This document shows, piece after piece, positions 42,065 through 50,407 of a stretch of DNA of 64,000 bases. The notes under the pieces are model-generated. The model made no database searches. It was given only the letters and a program-made list of their open reading frames with translations, and was not told the DNA's origin. The stretch spans positions 62,001 through 126,000 of the forward strand of contig NZ_FNAI01000017.1 in assembly GCF_900101875.1 (NCBI RefSeq). Direction: 5' to 3'. Made by a program: the position numbers and the translations under genes. The stretch comes from Mucilaginibacter pineti (GTDB taxonomy: Bacteria; Bacteroidota; Bacteroidia; Sphingobacteriales; Sphingobacteriaceae). Positions within the stretch are counted from its first letter, which is position 1. Every line of letters starts with the position of its first letter.

Positions 42065-43537
42065 ATGAGCAAAGGTGTTATTAGTAAAGACGAAGATTAT
42101 TCGCAATGGTTTAACGACTTAGTAATTAAATCTGACATGGCCGAGTATTCGCCGGTTAGGGGCTGTATGATCATTAAACCGTACGGCTATTCTATATGGG
42201 AAAAGATACAGGCCGTGCTTGACGGTATGTTTAAAGATACAGGGCATAGCAATGCTTATTTTCCGCTGCTGATACCCAAATCGTTCTTTAGTAAAGAGGC
42301 CAGCCATGTTGATGGTTTTGCTAAGGAATGTGCTGTTGTAACCCACTATCGCCTAAAAAATGATGGCGAAGGAAATATTATTGTTGATGAAGATGCCAAG
42401 CTGGAAGAAGAGCTGATCATTCGCCCAACATCCGAAACCATTATCTGGAACACGTATAAAGGCTGGATTCAATCATACCGCGATCTGCCTATCCTGGTTA
42501 ACCAATGGGCCAACGTAATGCGCTGGGAAATGCGCACCCGTTTGTTTTTACGCACCAGCGAGTTTTTATGGCAGGAAGGCCACACCGCCCACGCCACATC
42601 AGATGAAGCCATTGCCGAAACTGAGCAAATGCTTAACGTATATGCTGATTTTGCCGAAAACTGGATGGCGCTGCCGGTAGTAAAAGGCCGTAAAACGGCT
42701 AATGAACGTTTTGCAGGCGCTTTGGATACTTATTGTATTGAGGCTTTAATGCAGGATGGTAAAGCATTGCAGGCAGGTACCTCGCACTTTTTAGGACAGA
42801 ACTTTGCCAAGGCTTTTGATGTTAAATTCACCAATAAAGAAAACGTTCAGGATTTTGTTTGGGCTACCTCATGGGGAGTTTCTACCCGGTTAATTGGTGC
42901 CCTTATTATGGCGCACAGCGATGATGCCGGTTTGGTATTGCCGCCAAAACTGGCCCCTATACAGGTTGTTGTTGTGCCGATATACAAACACCAGGAAGAA
43001 CTGGATAACATTGCCACCTATGTTGCCGGCTTAACCAAAGAGCTGAAAGCTAAAGGTATCTCTGTTAAGTTTGATAAACGCGATACCCATCGCCCGGGCG
43101 CAAAATTTGCCGAATACGAATTGAAAGGTGTGCCGTTGCGCGTAGCTATCGGCAGTCGCGATATGACAAATGGTACTGTTGAACTTGCCCGTCGCGATAC
43201 CAAAACAAAGGAAACTGTAAACCAGGACGGACTTGCCTTGCATATTGAAACATTGTTAGATGAAATTCAAAACAACATCTACAAAAAAGCCTTTGATTTC
43301 CGCGCCGAAAATACTACGGAGGTTGATACCTATGAGGAATTTAAACGCATGCTTGACGAAGAGCCAGGCTTCCTGAGTGCACATTGGGATGGCACACCAG
43401 AAACTGAGCAAAAGATAAAAGAGGAAACTAAAGCGACAATCCGTTGCATACCTTTGGATAACAAACAGGAAGAAGGCAAGTGCATTTTAACGGGAGCTCC
43501 TTCTAAACAGAGGGTGCTTTTCGCGAGAGCATATTAG
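42065..43537 (+). CDS. proS: Prolyl-tRNA synthetase (archaeal/eukaryotic-type)
   Basis: 490 aa from ATG 42065. Class II motif regions are visible: RGCMIIKPYGYSIWEKIQ near the start, then LIIRPTSETIIWNTYKGW and the motif 2 region LFLRTSEFLWQEGHTAH. The anticodon-binding domain includes LRVAIGSRDM, and a C-terminal zinc-like domain ends in ...RVLFARAY; the terminal Tyr is typical of type 3 ProRS. The bacterial editing insertion is absent. It charges tRNA-Pro. This ProRS type is common in Bacteroidota and is not evidence of recent transfer. Confidence 0.96.
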   Translation: MSKGVISKDEDYSQWFNDLVIKSDMAEYSPVRGCMIIKPYGYSIWEKIQAVLDGMFKDTGHSNAYFPLLIPKSFFSKEASHVDGFAKECAVVTHYRLKNDGEGNIIVDEDAKLEEELIIRPTSETIIWNTYKGWIQSYRDLPILVNQWANVMRWEMRTRLFLRTSEFLWQEGHTAHATSDEAIAETEQMLNVYADFAENWMALPVVKGRKTANERFAGALDTYCIEALMQDGKALQAGTSHFLGQNFAKAFDVKFTNKENVQDFVWATSWGVSTRLIGALIMAHSDDAGLVLPPKLAPIQVVVVPIYKHQEELDNIATYVAGLTKELKAKGISVKFDKRDTHRPGAKFAEYELKGVPLRVAIGSRDMTNGTVELARRDTKTKETVNQDGLALHIETLLDEIQNNIYKKAFDFRAENTTEVDTYEEFKRMLDEEPGFLSAHWDGTPETEQKIKEETKATIRCIPLDNKQEEGKCILTGAPSKQRVLFARAY

Positions 43538-43546
43538 TGCAAGCCT

Positions 43547-43617
43547 ATAGTTCATGGTTAATAGTTCATAGTCGAACCTATTAAACCATGAACTATGATC
43601 CATTAACCATGAACTAC
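43547..43617. repeat. Inverted repeat between proS and the cystathionine enzyme gene
   Basis: TAGTTCATGGTTAAT and ATTAACCATGAACTA are exact complements, with a second inner pair TAGTTCATAGT / ACCATGAACTATG. There is no T-run. It may act as an mRNA stem-loop. Confidence 0.8.
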
Positions 43618-43624
43618 CAATCCC

Positions 43625-44764
43625 ATGAAATTCGCAACTAAAGCAATACACGCAGGGCAGGAGCCCGATCCAACAACGGGCGCTATCATGACGCCGATAT
43701 ACCAGACATCTACCTACTGGCAAAAATCGCCGGGAGATAATAAGGGCTATGAGTACTCACGCGGTACAAACCCTACCCGCAAGGCGCTGGAAGATTGTTT
43801 GGCCGCGCTGGAAAATGCAAAGTTCGGACTGGCGTTTTCAAGCGGCATGGGTGCTACCGATGCAGTAATGAAACTGCTGGCACCCGGCGACGAGGTAATT
43901 ACCGGGAATGACCTTTACGGTGGCTCATACCGGATATTTACCAAGATCTACGCTAACTACGGTATCAAGTTTCATTTTCTTGATCTGTCGAACCCCGAGA
44001 TCATCCGAGCGTATACCAACGATAAAACAAAACTTATCTGGATAGAAACGCCTACCAACCCCACCATGCAAATTGTGGATATTGCGGCTATAGGTAAAAT
44101 ATCCAAAGAAAAGAATTTGCTGTTTGTTGTAGATAATACCTTCGCCTCGCCATACCTGCAAAACCCTATCGACCTTGGTGCCGATGTGGTGATGCACTCG
44201 GTAACCAAATACATTGGCGGCCACAGCGATGTGGTTATGGGTGCCCTGATGCTTAACGACGAGGAACTGTACAAAAAGCTATGGTTCATTTATAATGCCT
44301 GCGGTGCTACACCTGGCCCGATGGATAGCTTCCTGGTGCTGCGCGGTATAAAAACCCTGCACCTGCGTATGAAGGCCCATTGCGAAAACGGGAGGCAAAT
44401 TGCTCAGTTCCTGAAAACGCACCCCAAGGTTGAAAAGATTTATTGGCCGGGCTTTACCGATCATCCAAACCATGAGGTTGCCAAAAAGCAAATGCTTGAT
44501 TTTGGGGGAATGATCAGCATCGTGTTAAAAGGGGCTGACTTGCAGGAAACTTTCCGCATCGCGTCGTCATTTAAGGTATTTGCCCTGGCTGAATCATTGG
44601 GCGGTGTGGAATCATTGATCAACCACCCAGTAAGCATGACCCACGGTTCTATACCGAAAGCCGAGCGCGAAAAAGCCGGCGTGGTAGACAACCTGCTGCG
44701 CCTAAGCGTAGGTGTTGAAGATATAGAAGATTTACTGGAAGATTTGAAACAAGCGTTAGCTTAA
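43625..44764 (+). CDS. Cystathionine gamma-synthase / gamma-lyase (Cys/Met metabolism PLP enzyme)
   Basis: A 379-aa fold-type I PLP enzyme. It starts FATKAIHAGQEPDPTTGAIM and contains YEYSRGTNPTRKALE, the cofactor-phosphate region AFSSGMGATDAV, and the PLP lysine in SVTKYIGGHSDV (K195). It ends with SLGGVESLINHPVSMTH and LRLSVGVEDIEDL. It converts O-acyl-homoserine and cysteine to cystathionine (MetB), or the reverse-direction gamma-lyase reaction; the two are hard to tell apart by sequence. No SAM riboswitch is in its leader, unlike the tRNA-Cys gene at 62192. Confidence 0.9.
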   Translation: MKFATKAIHAGQEPDPTTGAIMTPIYQTSTYWQKSPGDNKGYEYSRGTNPTRKALEDCLAALENAKFGLAFSSGMGATDAVMKLLAPGDEVITGNDLYGGSYRIFTKIYANYGIKFHFLDLSNPEIIRAYTNDKTKLIWIETPTNPTMQIVDIAAIGKISKEKNLLFVVDNTFASPYLQNPIDLGADVVMHSVTKYIGGHSDVVMGALMLNDEELYKKLWFIYNACGATPGPMDSFLVLRGIKTLHLRMKAHCENGRQIAQFLKTHPKVEKIYWPGFTDHPNHEVAKKQMLDFGGMISIVLKGADLQETFRIASSFKVFALAESLGGVESLINHPVSMTHGSIPKAEREKAGVVDNLLRLSVGVEDIEDLLEDLKQALA

Positions 44765-45105
44765 TTTAGTATCAAGTAGTCAGTATCAAGTATCAGGATA
44801 TTTAGAGAATAATCAAATAACCTGTCATTCTGAGCGGAGCGAAGAATCTTCTTCAATAGCTAAGTCTGCTACCTGTATAGGGTAGAAGATCCTTCGTTCC
44901 TCAGGATGACAAAAGTGGTGAAATATTAAAAATATGTCACTCATTTACTCGCGCGGGTTTAGCGCAGCGTAACCCGTGTGAAAGCATGATTTAAGCTTCC
45001 ATCTTAATCATGCGTCGGCTGAAAGCCGACACTATGCCAAGTCACGGGCTGGAAGCCCGCGCCAGTAACCGTCCGCGCCAGTAAAGTCTTGATACCTGAT
45101 ACTAT
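44765..45105. repeat. Gene-free gap filled by palindromic repeats
   Basis: Flanking TAGTATCAAGTAGTCAGTATC (44770) and TGATACTATCTACTTGATAC (45094) copies are inverted. Between them are a TGTCATTCTGAGCGGAGCGA ... CTCAGGATGACA element (44823-44911) and a GCGGGTTTAGCGCAGCGTAACCC / CGGCTGAAAGCCG / CGGGCTGGAAGCCCG series (44950-45066). No ORF is convincing. Confidence 0.8.
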
Positions 45106-45774
45106 CTACTTGATACTCTTTCCTGCCATCCACCGGTTCAGTGAGAAGAACAACAGATCGAAAACTACAAACGCCATCATCATCAATAACGAGTTGATGA
45201 TAACCCTTTGATAGCCCAGCTTATCAACATTTAAAAAAGGGTAGGGGTAAAAATGATAGATAGCCCCGCGGATGAGGATATAAACGAGGTATAAAAACGG
45301 GAACCAAAGCCATTTTGCCGCCTTTGCCCAGCCAAGTTTTTCTTTCGGTGCAAAAAACAGCCAGAATATAATGAAGGCCAGCGGGTTAAACGCGTGTGTT
45401 AATTCATTGGTAATCGTGAATAAACCTTCTAAATGTACCAGGCCCCTTAATACCGTATTGTAAACAAGGCCAACAATGGTAATGTATAAGGCGGTTGCTG
45501 TTACTACGCTATTGCTGGCGAAAAAACTTTTAAAACCCGATGCCGGTTTTAACACTATAGCTACCAGGCAAAGGCCAACCAATATATTGCTCAGTACGGT
45601 AAAAAAACTGATGATCTGTATAAGGGAACCTCCAAAAGTGCGCCCGGTTTGTACATAAGCCTGGGTAGATATCATAAACTGCAATATCACGGAAAACCAT
45701 ACCGTAAGGCCTAAAACTACAGCGTAAATTAAAGTTGCTTTACTTTGTTTTTGATGGTTTACCTGTTGCGGCAT
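45106..45774 (-). CDS. Pr6Pr family integral membrane protein
   Basis: A 222-aa protein with about six transmembrane helices. It shows the Pr6Pr-type layout with SFFTVLSNILVGLCL, a VYNTVLRGL segment, and NELTHAFNPLAFIIFWLFFAPK in the fourth helix. YLVYILIRGAIYHFYPYPFLNV lies in the loop near the end. Function is unknown for the family. It follows the zinc-ribbon protein gene by 10 nt on the same strand, so the two are probably co-transcribed. Confidence 0.8.
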   Translation of the reverse strand: MPQQVNHQKQSKATLIYAVVLGLTVWFSVILQFMISTQAYVQTGRTFGGSLIQIISFFTVLSNILVGLCLVAIVLKPASGFKSFFASNSVVTATALYITIVGLVYNTVLRGLVHLEGLFTITNELTHAFNPLAFIIFWLFFAPKEKLGWAKAAKWLWFPFLYLVYILIRGAIYHFYPYPFLNVDKLGYQRVIINSLLMMMAFVVFDLLFFSLNRWMAGKSIK

Positions 45775-45784
45775 AATGTTAAAA

Positions 45785-46402
45785 TTAACGTTTATTTAAA
45801 CCGCTCAGCATAAATTGTAATGACTGACCGTTGTTTTTAATTGTGTCGATAACAACAATGTTGTTTTTTACAAACGTTATCAATTCGGTGGTTGCATCGC
45901 CTGCTTTTATCTTTTTCGCGGTTTTAATATTGCGTACCAATGCCTGTGGTGTACGTATCAATCCCCAGGGAAATCCCCACCAGCCCAGTAGCGCGGTTTT
46001 TACAGTAGCATCCTGGTTGGCGGTGTGCAGGCAGGTTGGGCAGGCAATTAAAAGCTTCTTTTTGTATTGGGTAAGCAATATAAAACTCATAACTGTGCCG
46101 CTTAATGCTGCATTTAAAGGCTGCGCCTTGCTGGTGCAAACCGGGCATGCCTGGCTGCGAATTAAGGAAAGGTAGCTTTCAAAACGACTATCGCTTACAT
46201 CTATCGATTGAACGTCCATAGCTTTGGTAATTTCGGTATCCAACCCCCGACTTTTAATTTCAGCTTTAACCAGTTCAAGTGCTTCGGGGCGCAGGCTGGC
46301 TGCTTCATTCACCGCTAAACGGGTAAGCTTATCGTCGGGCAGGTTTTTGTAGGTTGCCTTTAGTTGTTCAAGATCTGGTAGCATATGTATTTTTATTACC
46401 AT
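45785..46402 (-). CDS. Zinc-ribbon-like protein of unknown function
   Basis: A 205-aa protein; ATG 46402 or the in-frame ATG at 46384 (MLPDLEQLK) may be the start. The N-terminal ~80 residues are helical with a KLTRLAVNEAASLRPEALEL-type repeat. Two Cys pairs (ACPVCTSKA and ACPTCLHTA) flank a hydrophobic stretch and could bind one zinc. The centre includes GWWGFPWGLIRTPQALVRNI, seen in Bacteroidota hypothetical membrane-associated proteins. I do not recognize a function. Confidence 0.65.
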   Translation of the reverse strand: MVIKIHMLPDLEQLKATYKNLPDDKLTRLAVNEAASLRPEALELVKAEIKSRGLDTEITKAMDVQSIDVSDSRFESYLSLIRSQACPVCTSKAQPLNAALSGTVMSFILLTQYKKKLLIACPTCLHTANQDATVKTALLGWWGFPWGLIRTPQALVRNIKTAKKIKAGDATTELITFVKNNIVVIDTIKNNGQSLQFMLSGLNKR

Positions 46403-46559
46403 AAATGTAATAAAAGAATGTTTGCCAGCCTATTATATTTAAAAAGGGGAGTAACGTAAATATTAAATGAATAAAATGCACGCATCAAAATTATTTTTTA
46501 TGTGTTAAATTAACAATAACAGTAACCACAGTGCATTTTTTAACGTATAAGCAATTAAT

Positions 46560-46790
46560 ATGAGGGGCTATGTGAACATACCTAAAACGATATATTGCAA
46601 GTTTTGTAAGATATGCGGGGGGCGACCGGTGATTGAACCGGCCGAAGGAGGAGTATATGTGGTTAAATGCCCCAATGATAACGGGCACTATCAAACCCGC
46701 CCGGGATTGATAGATATTGACGATTGGAACCTCAACAATACCGTTAATTATGTATCCAGTCAGGATGTTAATCAGCAGGTATCATGCTGA
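46560..46790 (+). CDS. Small zinc-ribbon protein (Lar-like pattern)
   Basis: A 76-aa protein with YCKFCKICGGRPVIEPAEGG, then VVKCPNDNGHYQTRP and IDDWN. The spaced Cys pairs and the terminal aromatic-Trp/Asn motif resemble restriction-alleviation (Lar)-like and similar small zinc ribbons. It stands alone between the divergent zinc-ribbon gene and the VOC gene. It could be a remnant of a mobile element or a small regulator; only the ribbon pattern supports it. Confidence 0.6.
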   Translation: MRGYVNIPKTIYCKFCKICGGRPVIEPAEGGVYVVKCPNDNGHYQTRPGLIDIDDWNLNNTVNYVSSQDVNQQVSC

Positions 46791-46859
46791 GTAATATTTT
46801 TGTGAATTAATTGGTACGACGCTTTAAAGCTTATCTTTAGGTTTTAAACCAAATTAATT

Positions 46860-47357
46860 ATGAGTTTATCTTTTAATACTGCACATGCCGCGCCGGGCAA
46901 GTTTAAACTGATGCTTTTCACTTTAATATGTTTGCTGCCGGCTTTTAGCTACGCGCAATCCGCATCAGATGCATCGCCGGTTGTTGATCATATTTCCATT
47001 TGCGTTCGCGATTTAAAAAAGAGTGTGGCCTTTTATACCGAGGTAATGCATCTCCAAAAAGTAAAAAATCCCTTTAACGATACCGTAAGCCACCAGTGGT
47101 ACAACCTGGGCAACCATATAAAACTACATGCCATACAGGGCGATTGCAATAGCAGTCATCCTAAAAATGAGCACTTGTGCTTCGCAGTAGGCTCGGTAAC
47201 AACGTTTGCCAAAACGCTCGATAAAATGAACATCCCCTATGGCAATTGGAATGGCGACAGCAAAACACCAACCCACCGGGCCGACGGTGTGCTGCAGCTC
47301 TACTTCCAGGACCCGGATGGGTATTGGATAGAGATCAATAGCCCGGATAAAAAATAG
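46860..47357 (+). CDS. Exported VOC-family (glyoxalase-like) protein
   Basis: A 165-aa protein with an unusual hydrophobic leader (FKLMLFTLICLLPAFSYAQS) that would export it. The single VOC module begins VDHISICVRDLKKSVAFYTE, contains NEHLCFAVGSV and ends LYFQDPDGYWIEINSP. Metal ligands are probably the His of DHI, the His of EHL and the Glu of IEI. A glyoxalase I-like fold with a signal peptide is less common than cytosolic forms; the substrate is unknown. Confidence 0.8.
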   Translation: MSLSFNTAHAAPGKFKLMLFTLICLLPAFSYAQSASDASPVVDHISICVRDLKKSVAFYTEVMHLQKVKNPFNDTVSHQWYNLGNHIKLHAIQGDCNSSHPKNEHLCFAVGSVTTFAKTLDKMNIPYGNWNGDSKTPTHRADGVLQLYFQDPDGYWIEINSPDKK

Positions 47358-47379
47358 CGATGATTATTCGCAAAAAGCG

Positions 47380-47745
47380 GGAGGGTAAGTGCGATTCCCC
47401 TATCGAGAGGGTAATAGCCCATGAGTAGACAGAGATATCATAAATAAGTTTGATAGGCTACATGCCGGCCCCTTCGGGGCTACGTGTTTATAGTTTAATA
47501 TAATATAGGCTTGGCTCCGTAGGTGCCTCCTTATTTAACAGGAAGCTCCTATGGAGCTATTGATACCCATAAAATACCTATAAACACGATACTCCTACGG
47601 AGTTAGAAAATCTGATTACGTTTTTATGTCTATTGATGGGCTATTACTCTCTTGAGAGGGGTGGAGGGGTGTGTTTCATACCGCAGAAAACACCCCTGCC
47701 ACCACACAATTCCTTCGCGCCCCCTCTCAAGAGGGGAACCGCTAA
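47380..47745. repeat. Three-level nested palindromic repeat (gap 47358-47985)
   Basis: The outer pair is the CCCCTCTTGAGAGGGG-family element (left 47395-47411, right 47649-47745). It is split by an element with ends TAATAGCCCAT (47412-47422) and ATGGGCTATTA (47636-47646). Inside that, CGTGTTTATAG / CTATAAACACG (around 47483 and 47573) bracket GCTCCGTAGG / CTCCTACGGAG arms. From 47746 to 47985 I see only AT-rich sequence, presumably the promoter of the permease genes. Confidence 0.8.
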
Positions 47746-47985
47746 CAAATATTAAGTTGACGAATCAAATAACGGATAGTCATTAAAATAACTGCCTGAA
47801 ACTGATATGCTAAACCCTCCCGAAACCGCACACTTATTGTAACGTTTCCGAACGGGTGTTATTGGTTGATTTGTTTTAATTAATTGATTTATAGTTTTTT
47901 ATGTTATTGGCACGGGTTTTAAATACCATAATAGGATCAAGTTTGTAGTTTAAACAATCACCGTTCATTTAAAACCGACATAACC

Positions 47986-50352
47986 ATGTTCAAAACATAT
48001 TTTAAACTCGCCTACAGAAATATAATTAAAGATAAAGCCTATTCCTTTATTAATATAACAGGCCTGGCAATAGGCCTTGCATCAAGTATACTGATATTGC
48101 TTTGGGTACAAAATGAATTAAGTTATGACAAGTTTCACAAAAATGCTGATCAGATCTATCGTATAGCCGTCGATTTTAATGATACAAAAAGCGCAGACAA
48201 TTCAGCAGGTATGCCGGGCGGCTTAAAAGCCGAACTGCCGGTAATAAAAAATACAGTTCGTATAGGTAAAGGCACGCCTGTTTTATTAGCAACAGGGAGT
48301 AAAAAGTTTGATGAAAAGCGGGTGTTTTATGCAGATGCAAGCTTTTTAGATGTGTTTTCGTTTCCATTGGTAAAGGGTGACCGTACCACCGCGTTAAATG
48401 GGGTGGATGGTATTTTAATAACAGAGGAAATGGCAACTAAATACTTTGGCAACCAGGACCCTATTGGTAAAATTATCCGCATAGATAACAAGGATAACGC
48501 AATCGTGACAGGTGTTTTAGCAAATATCCCAGCTAATTCCGACCTGCAATTTGACGTCGTTTTGCCAATGGCAGCGCTGGCCAAATCCTTTGCCGATCTG
48601 AAAACCAATACCTGGACCAACTTTAATCTTTTTGATTATGTTCAACTCGATAAAAGTTTTAACCCTTCAGTATCCAATTTATTAGGATTAGAGAAACAAA
48701 TAAATCAGATTTTTCAAAGACATAGCCCCGGCACTAAAGCATTTTTTAAATTGCAGCCTTTAACCCAGATACACCTTGCACCAGAAAGATTGGGAGATTT
48801 ACCAGGGCACGGCAATGCGCAGTACGTAAGCATTTTTTTAATTGTCGCTATTTTAATTCTTGTTGTAGCGTGTATCAATTTTATGAACCTTGCCACTGCA
48901 CGTTCGGCCCGCAGGGCTAAGGAAATTGGCTTACGTAAAGTAGCCGGCGCTGTACGCGGACAGTTGATCATCCAGTTTTTAAGCGAGTCGGTATTTATTT
49001 CTTTCCTGGCCCTATTTCTTGCATTCGGGATCGTTATTTTATTTCTGCCGGTATTTAATGAATTGGCCAACAGAAAACTCAGCATCAATGTAGCTGATGC
49101 GAAACTGTGGTTAAGCCTTGCGGGCATTGCCTTGTTCACCGGGCTTATTTCCGGCAGCTATCCGGCCTTATTTCTTTCGGGCTTTAACCCGGTTAAGGTG
49201 CTTAAGGGAAATGTAAAATCAATGGGTGGCAACTTGCTGTTCCGCAATGCTTTGGTTGTAATTCAGTTTACGGTTTCTATTGTATTGCTGGTAGGCACAG
49301 TGGTTATCTACAATCAGCTTAAATTTATCAGGGAACGGAACCCCGGCTTCGAGAAAGCCAATCTTTTGTATATGCCGATGACAGGCGATACCTGGCACAA
49401 GCTGGATGCCTTAAAAAATGAGTTAAAAGCCGACCCGCTTACCAGCGATTTTGCCCTCATTACCGATTTACCTACTAATTTAGGCGGCTGGACGTTTGAT
49501 GTAAAATGGGATGGTAAAGATCCCCGTTCACAAACATCTATCCCGGTGATGGCCGTTAATGAAGATTTTACCCATGTATTCAGGATGAAGGTATTAGCAG
49601 GTCGTAGTTTTTCAAAGGCATTTAAAACCGATTCAAGTAGTTACATGATCAACGAAAAAATGGCGAAAGTTATGGGTTTAAGTGCCAGTACGGCAATAGG
49701 AAAACCATTAACGCTTTGGGGCAGCAAAGGCACTATTGTTGGCGTTGTAAAGGATTTTAATTTTAAACCTATTCAACAGGCTATTGAACCATTGATTTTG
49801 CCCTTTAATAATTTGGGCGGTTTTGTAGTGGTAAGAACATTACCCGGCAAAACCAGCGCAACCATACAAGCTTTATCCAAAATAAGCCAGGAGCTTAATC
49901 CCGCTTATCCCTTCAAGTTTGATTTTCTTGATCAGGACCTGGCTAACCTTTATAAAGGCGAACAGCAGATGGGTAACATTTTTAACCTGTTTGCCGTTTT
50001 GGGCATCTTTATATCCTGTCTGGGTTTATATGGCTTATCCGCCTTTATGGCCGAACAGCGTACCAAAGAGATTGGTGTGCGCAAAGTGTTAGGCGCATCG
50101 GTGTTAGATCTGGTATATATATTATCATCGGGAATTACCAAGCTTATCCTGGTTGCTATATGTATCGCTATACCGCTTTCCTGGTATGCGGTGAACAACT
50201 GGCTGGCTGGTTTTGCCTATCACATCAACGTTGGCTGGCTGGTATTCTTCATAGCAGCAGTATCAGCGCTGGGTATTGCCTGGCTTACGGTTAGCTATGA
50301 ATCTGTAAAGGCAGCAATTGTTAATCCTATAAAAAGTTTGCGAACTGAGTAA
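47986..50352 (+). CDS. MacB/FtsX-type ABC transporter permease, copy 1
   Basis: A 788-aa permease with two MacB-type periplasmic domains and two FtsX helix blocks. It has an N-terminal helix (ITGLAIGLASSILILLWVQ), MacB_PCD, three helices with INFMNLATARSARRAKEIGL, a second MacB_PCD, and C-terminal helices with YGLSAFMAEQRTKEIGVRKV. It is a cytoplasmic-membrane protein with large periplasmic parts, probably exporting or signalling on a small peptide or envelope factor. No ATPase gene is adjacent; such permeases usually need a MacB/LolD-like partner. The next gene is a close paralogue. Confidence 0.9.
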   Translation: MFKTYFKLAYRNIIKDKAYSFINITGLAIGLASSILILLWVQNELSYDKFHKNADQIYRIAVDFNDTKSADNSAGMPGGLKAELPVIKNTVRIGKGTPVLLATGSKKFDEKRVFYADASFLDVFSFPLVKGDRTTALNGVDGILITEEMATKYFGNQDPIGKIIRIDNKDNAIVTGVLANIPANSDLQFDVVLPMAALAKSFADLKTNTWTNFNLFDYVQLDKSFNPSVSNLLGLEKQINQIFQRHSPGTKAFFKLQPLTQIHLAPERLGDLPGHGNAQYVSIFLIVAILILVVACINFMNLATARSARRAKEIGLRKVAGAVRGQLIIQFLSESVFISFLALFLAFGIVILFLPVFNELANRKLSINVADAKLWLSLAGIALFTGLISGSYPALFLSGFNPVKVLKGNVKSMGGNLLFRNALVVIQFTVSIVLLVGTVVIYNQLKFIRERNPGFEKANLLYMPMTGDTWHKLDALKNELKADPLTSDFALITDLPTNLGGWTFDVKWDGKDPRSQTSIPVMAVNEDFTHVFRMKVLAGRSFSKAFKTDSSSYMINEKMAKVMGLSASTAIGKPLTLWGSKGTIVGVVKDFNFKPIQQAIEPLILPFNNLGGFVVVRTLPGKTSATIQALSKISQELNPAYPFKFDFLDQDLANLYKGEQQMGNIFNLFAVLGIFISCLGLYGLSAFMAEQRTKEIGVRKVLGASVLDLVYILSSGITKLILVAICIAIPLSWYAVNNWLAGFAYHINVGWLVFFIAAVSALGIAWLTVSYESVKAAIVNPIKSLRTE

Positions 50353-50407
50353 CGTATAAGATCATTTTATAGTTAAAGATTGTACAATTCATTAAACCGG
50401 AACAATC

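Noticed and set aside
46560..46790. Anti-restriction (Lar) function for the small zinc ribbon
   Set aside because: Only the Cys spacing and the WN ending resemble Lar; there is no prophage or restriction system in the window, so I kept only the zinc-ribbon call.
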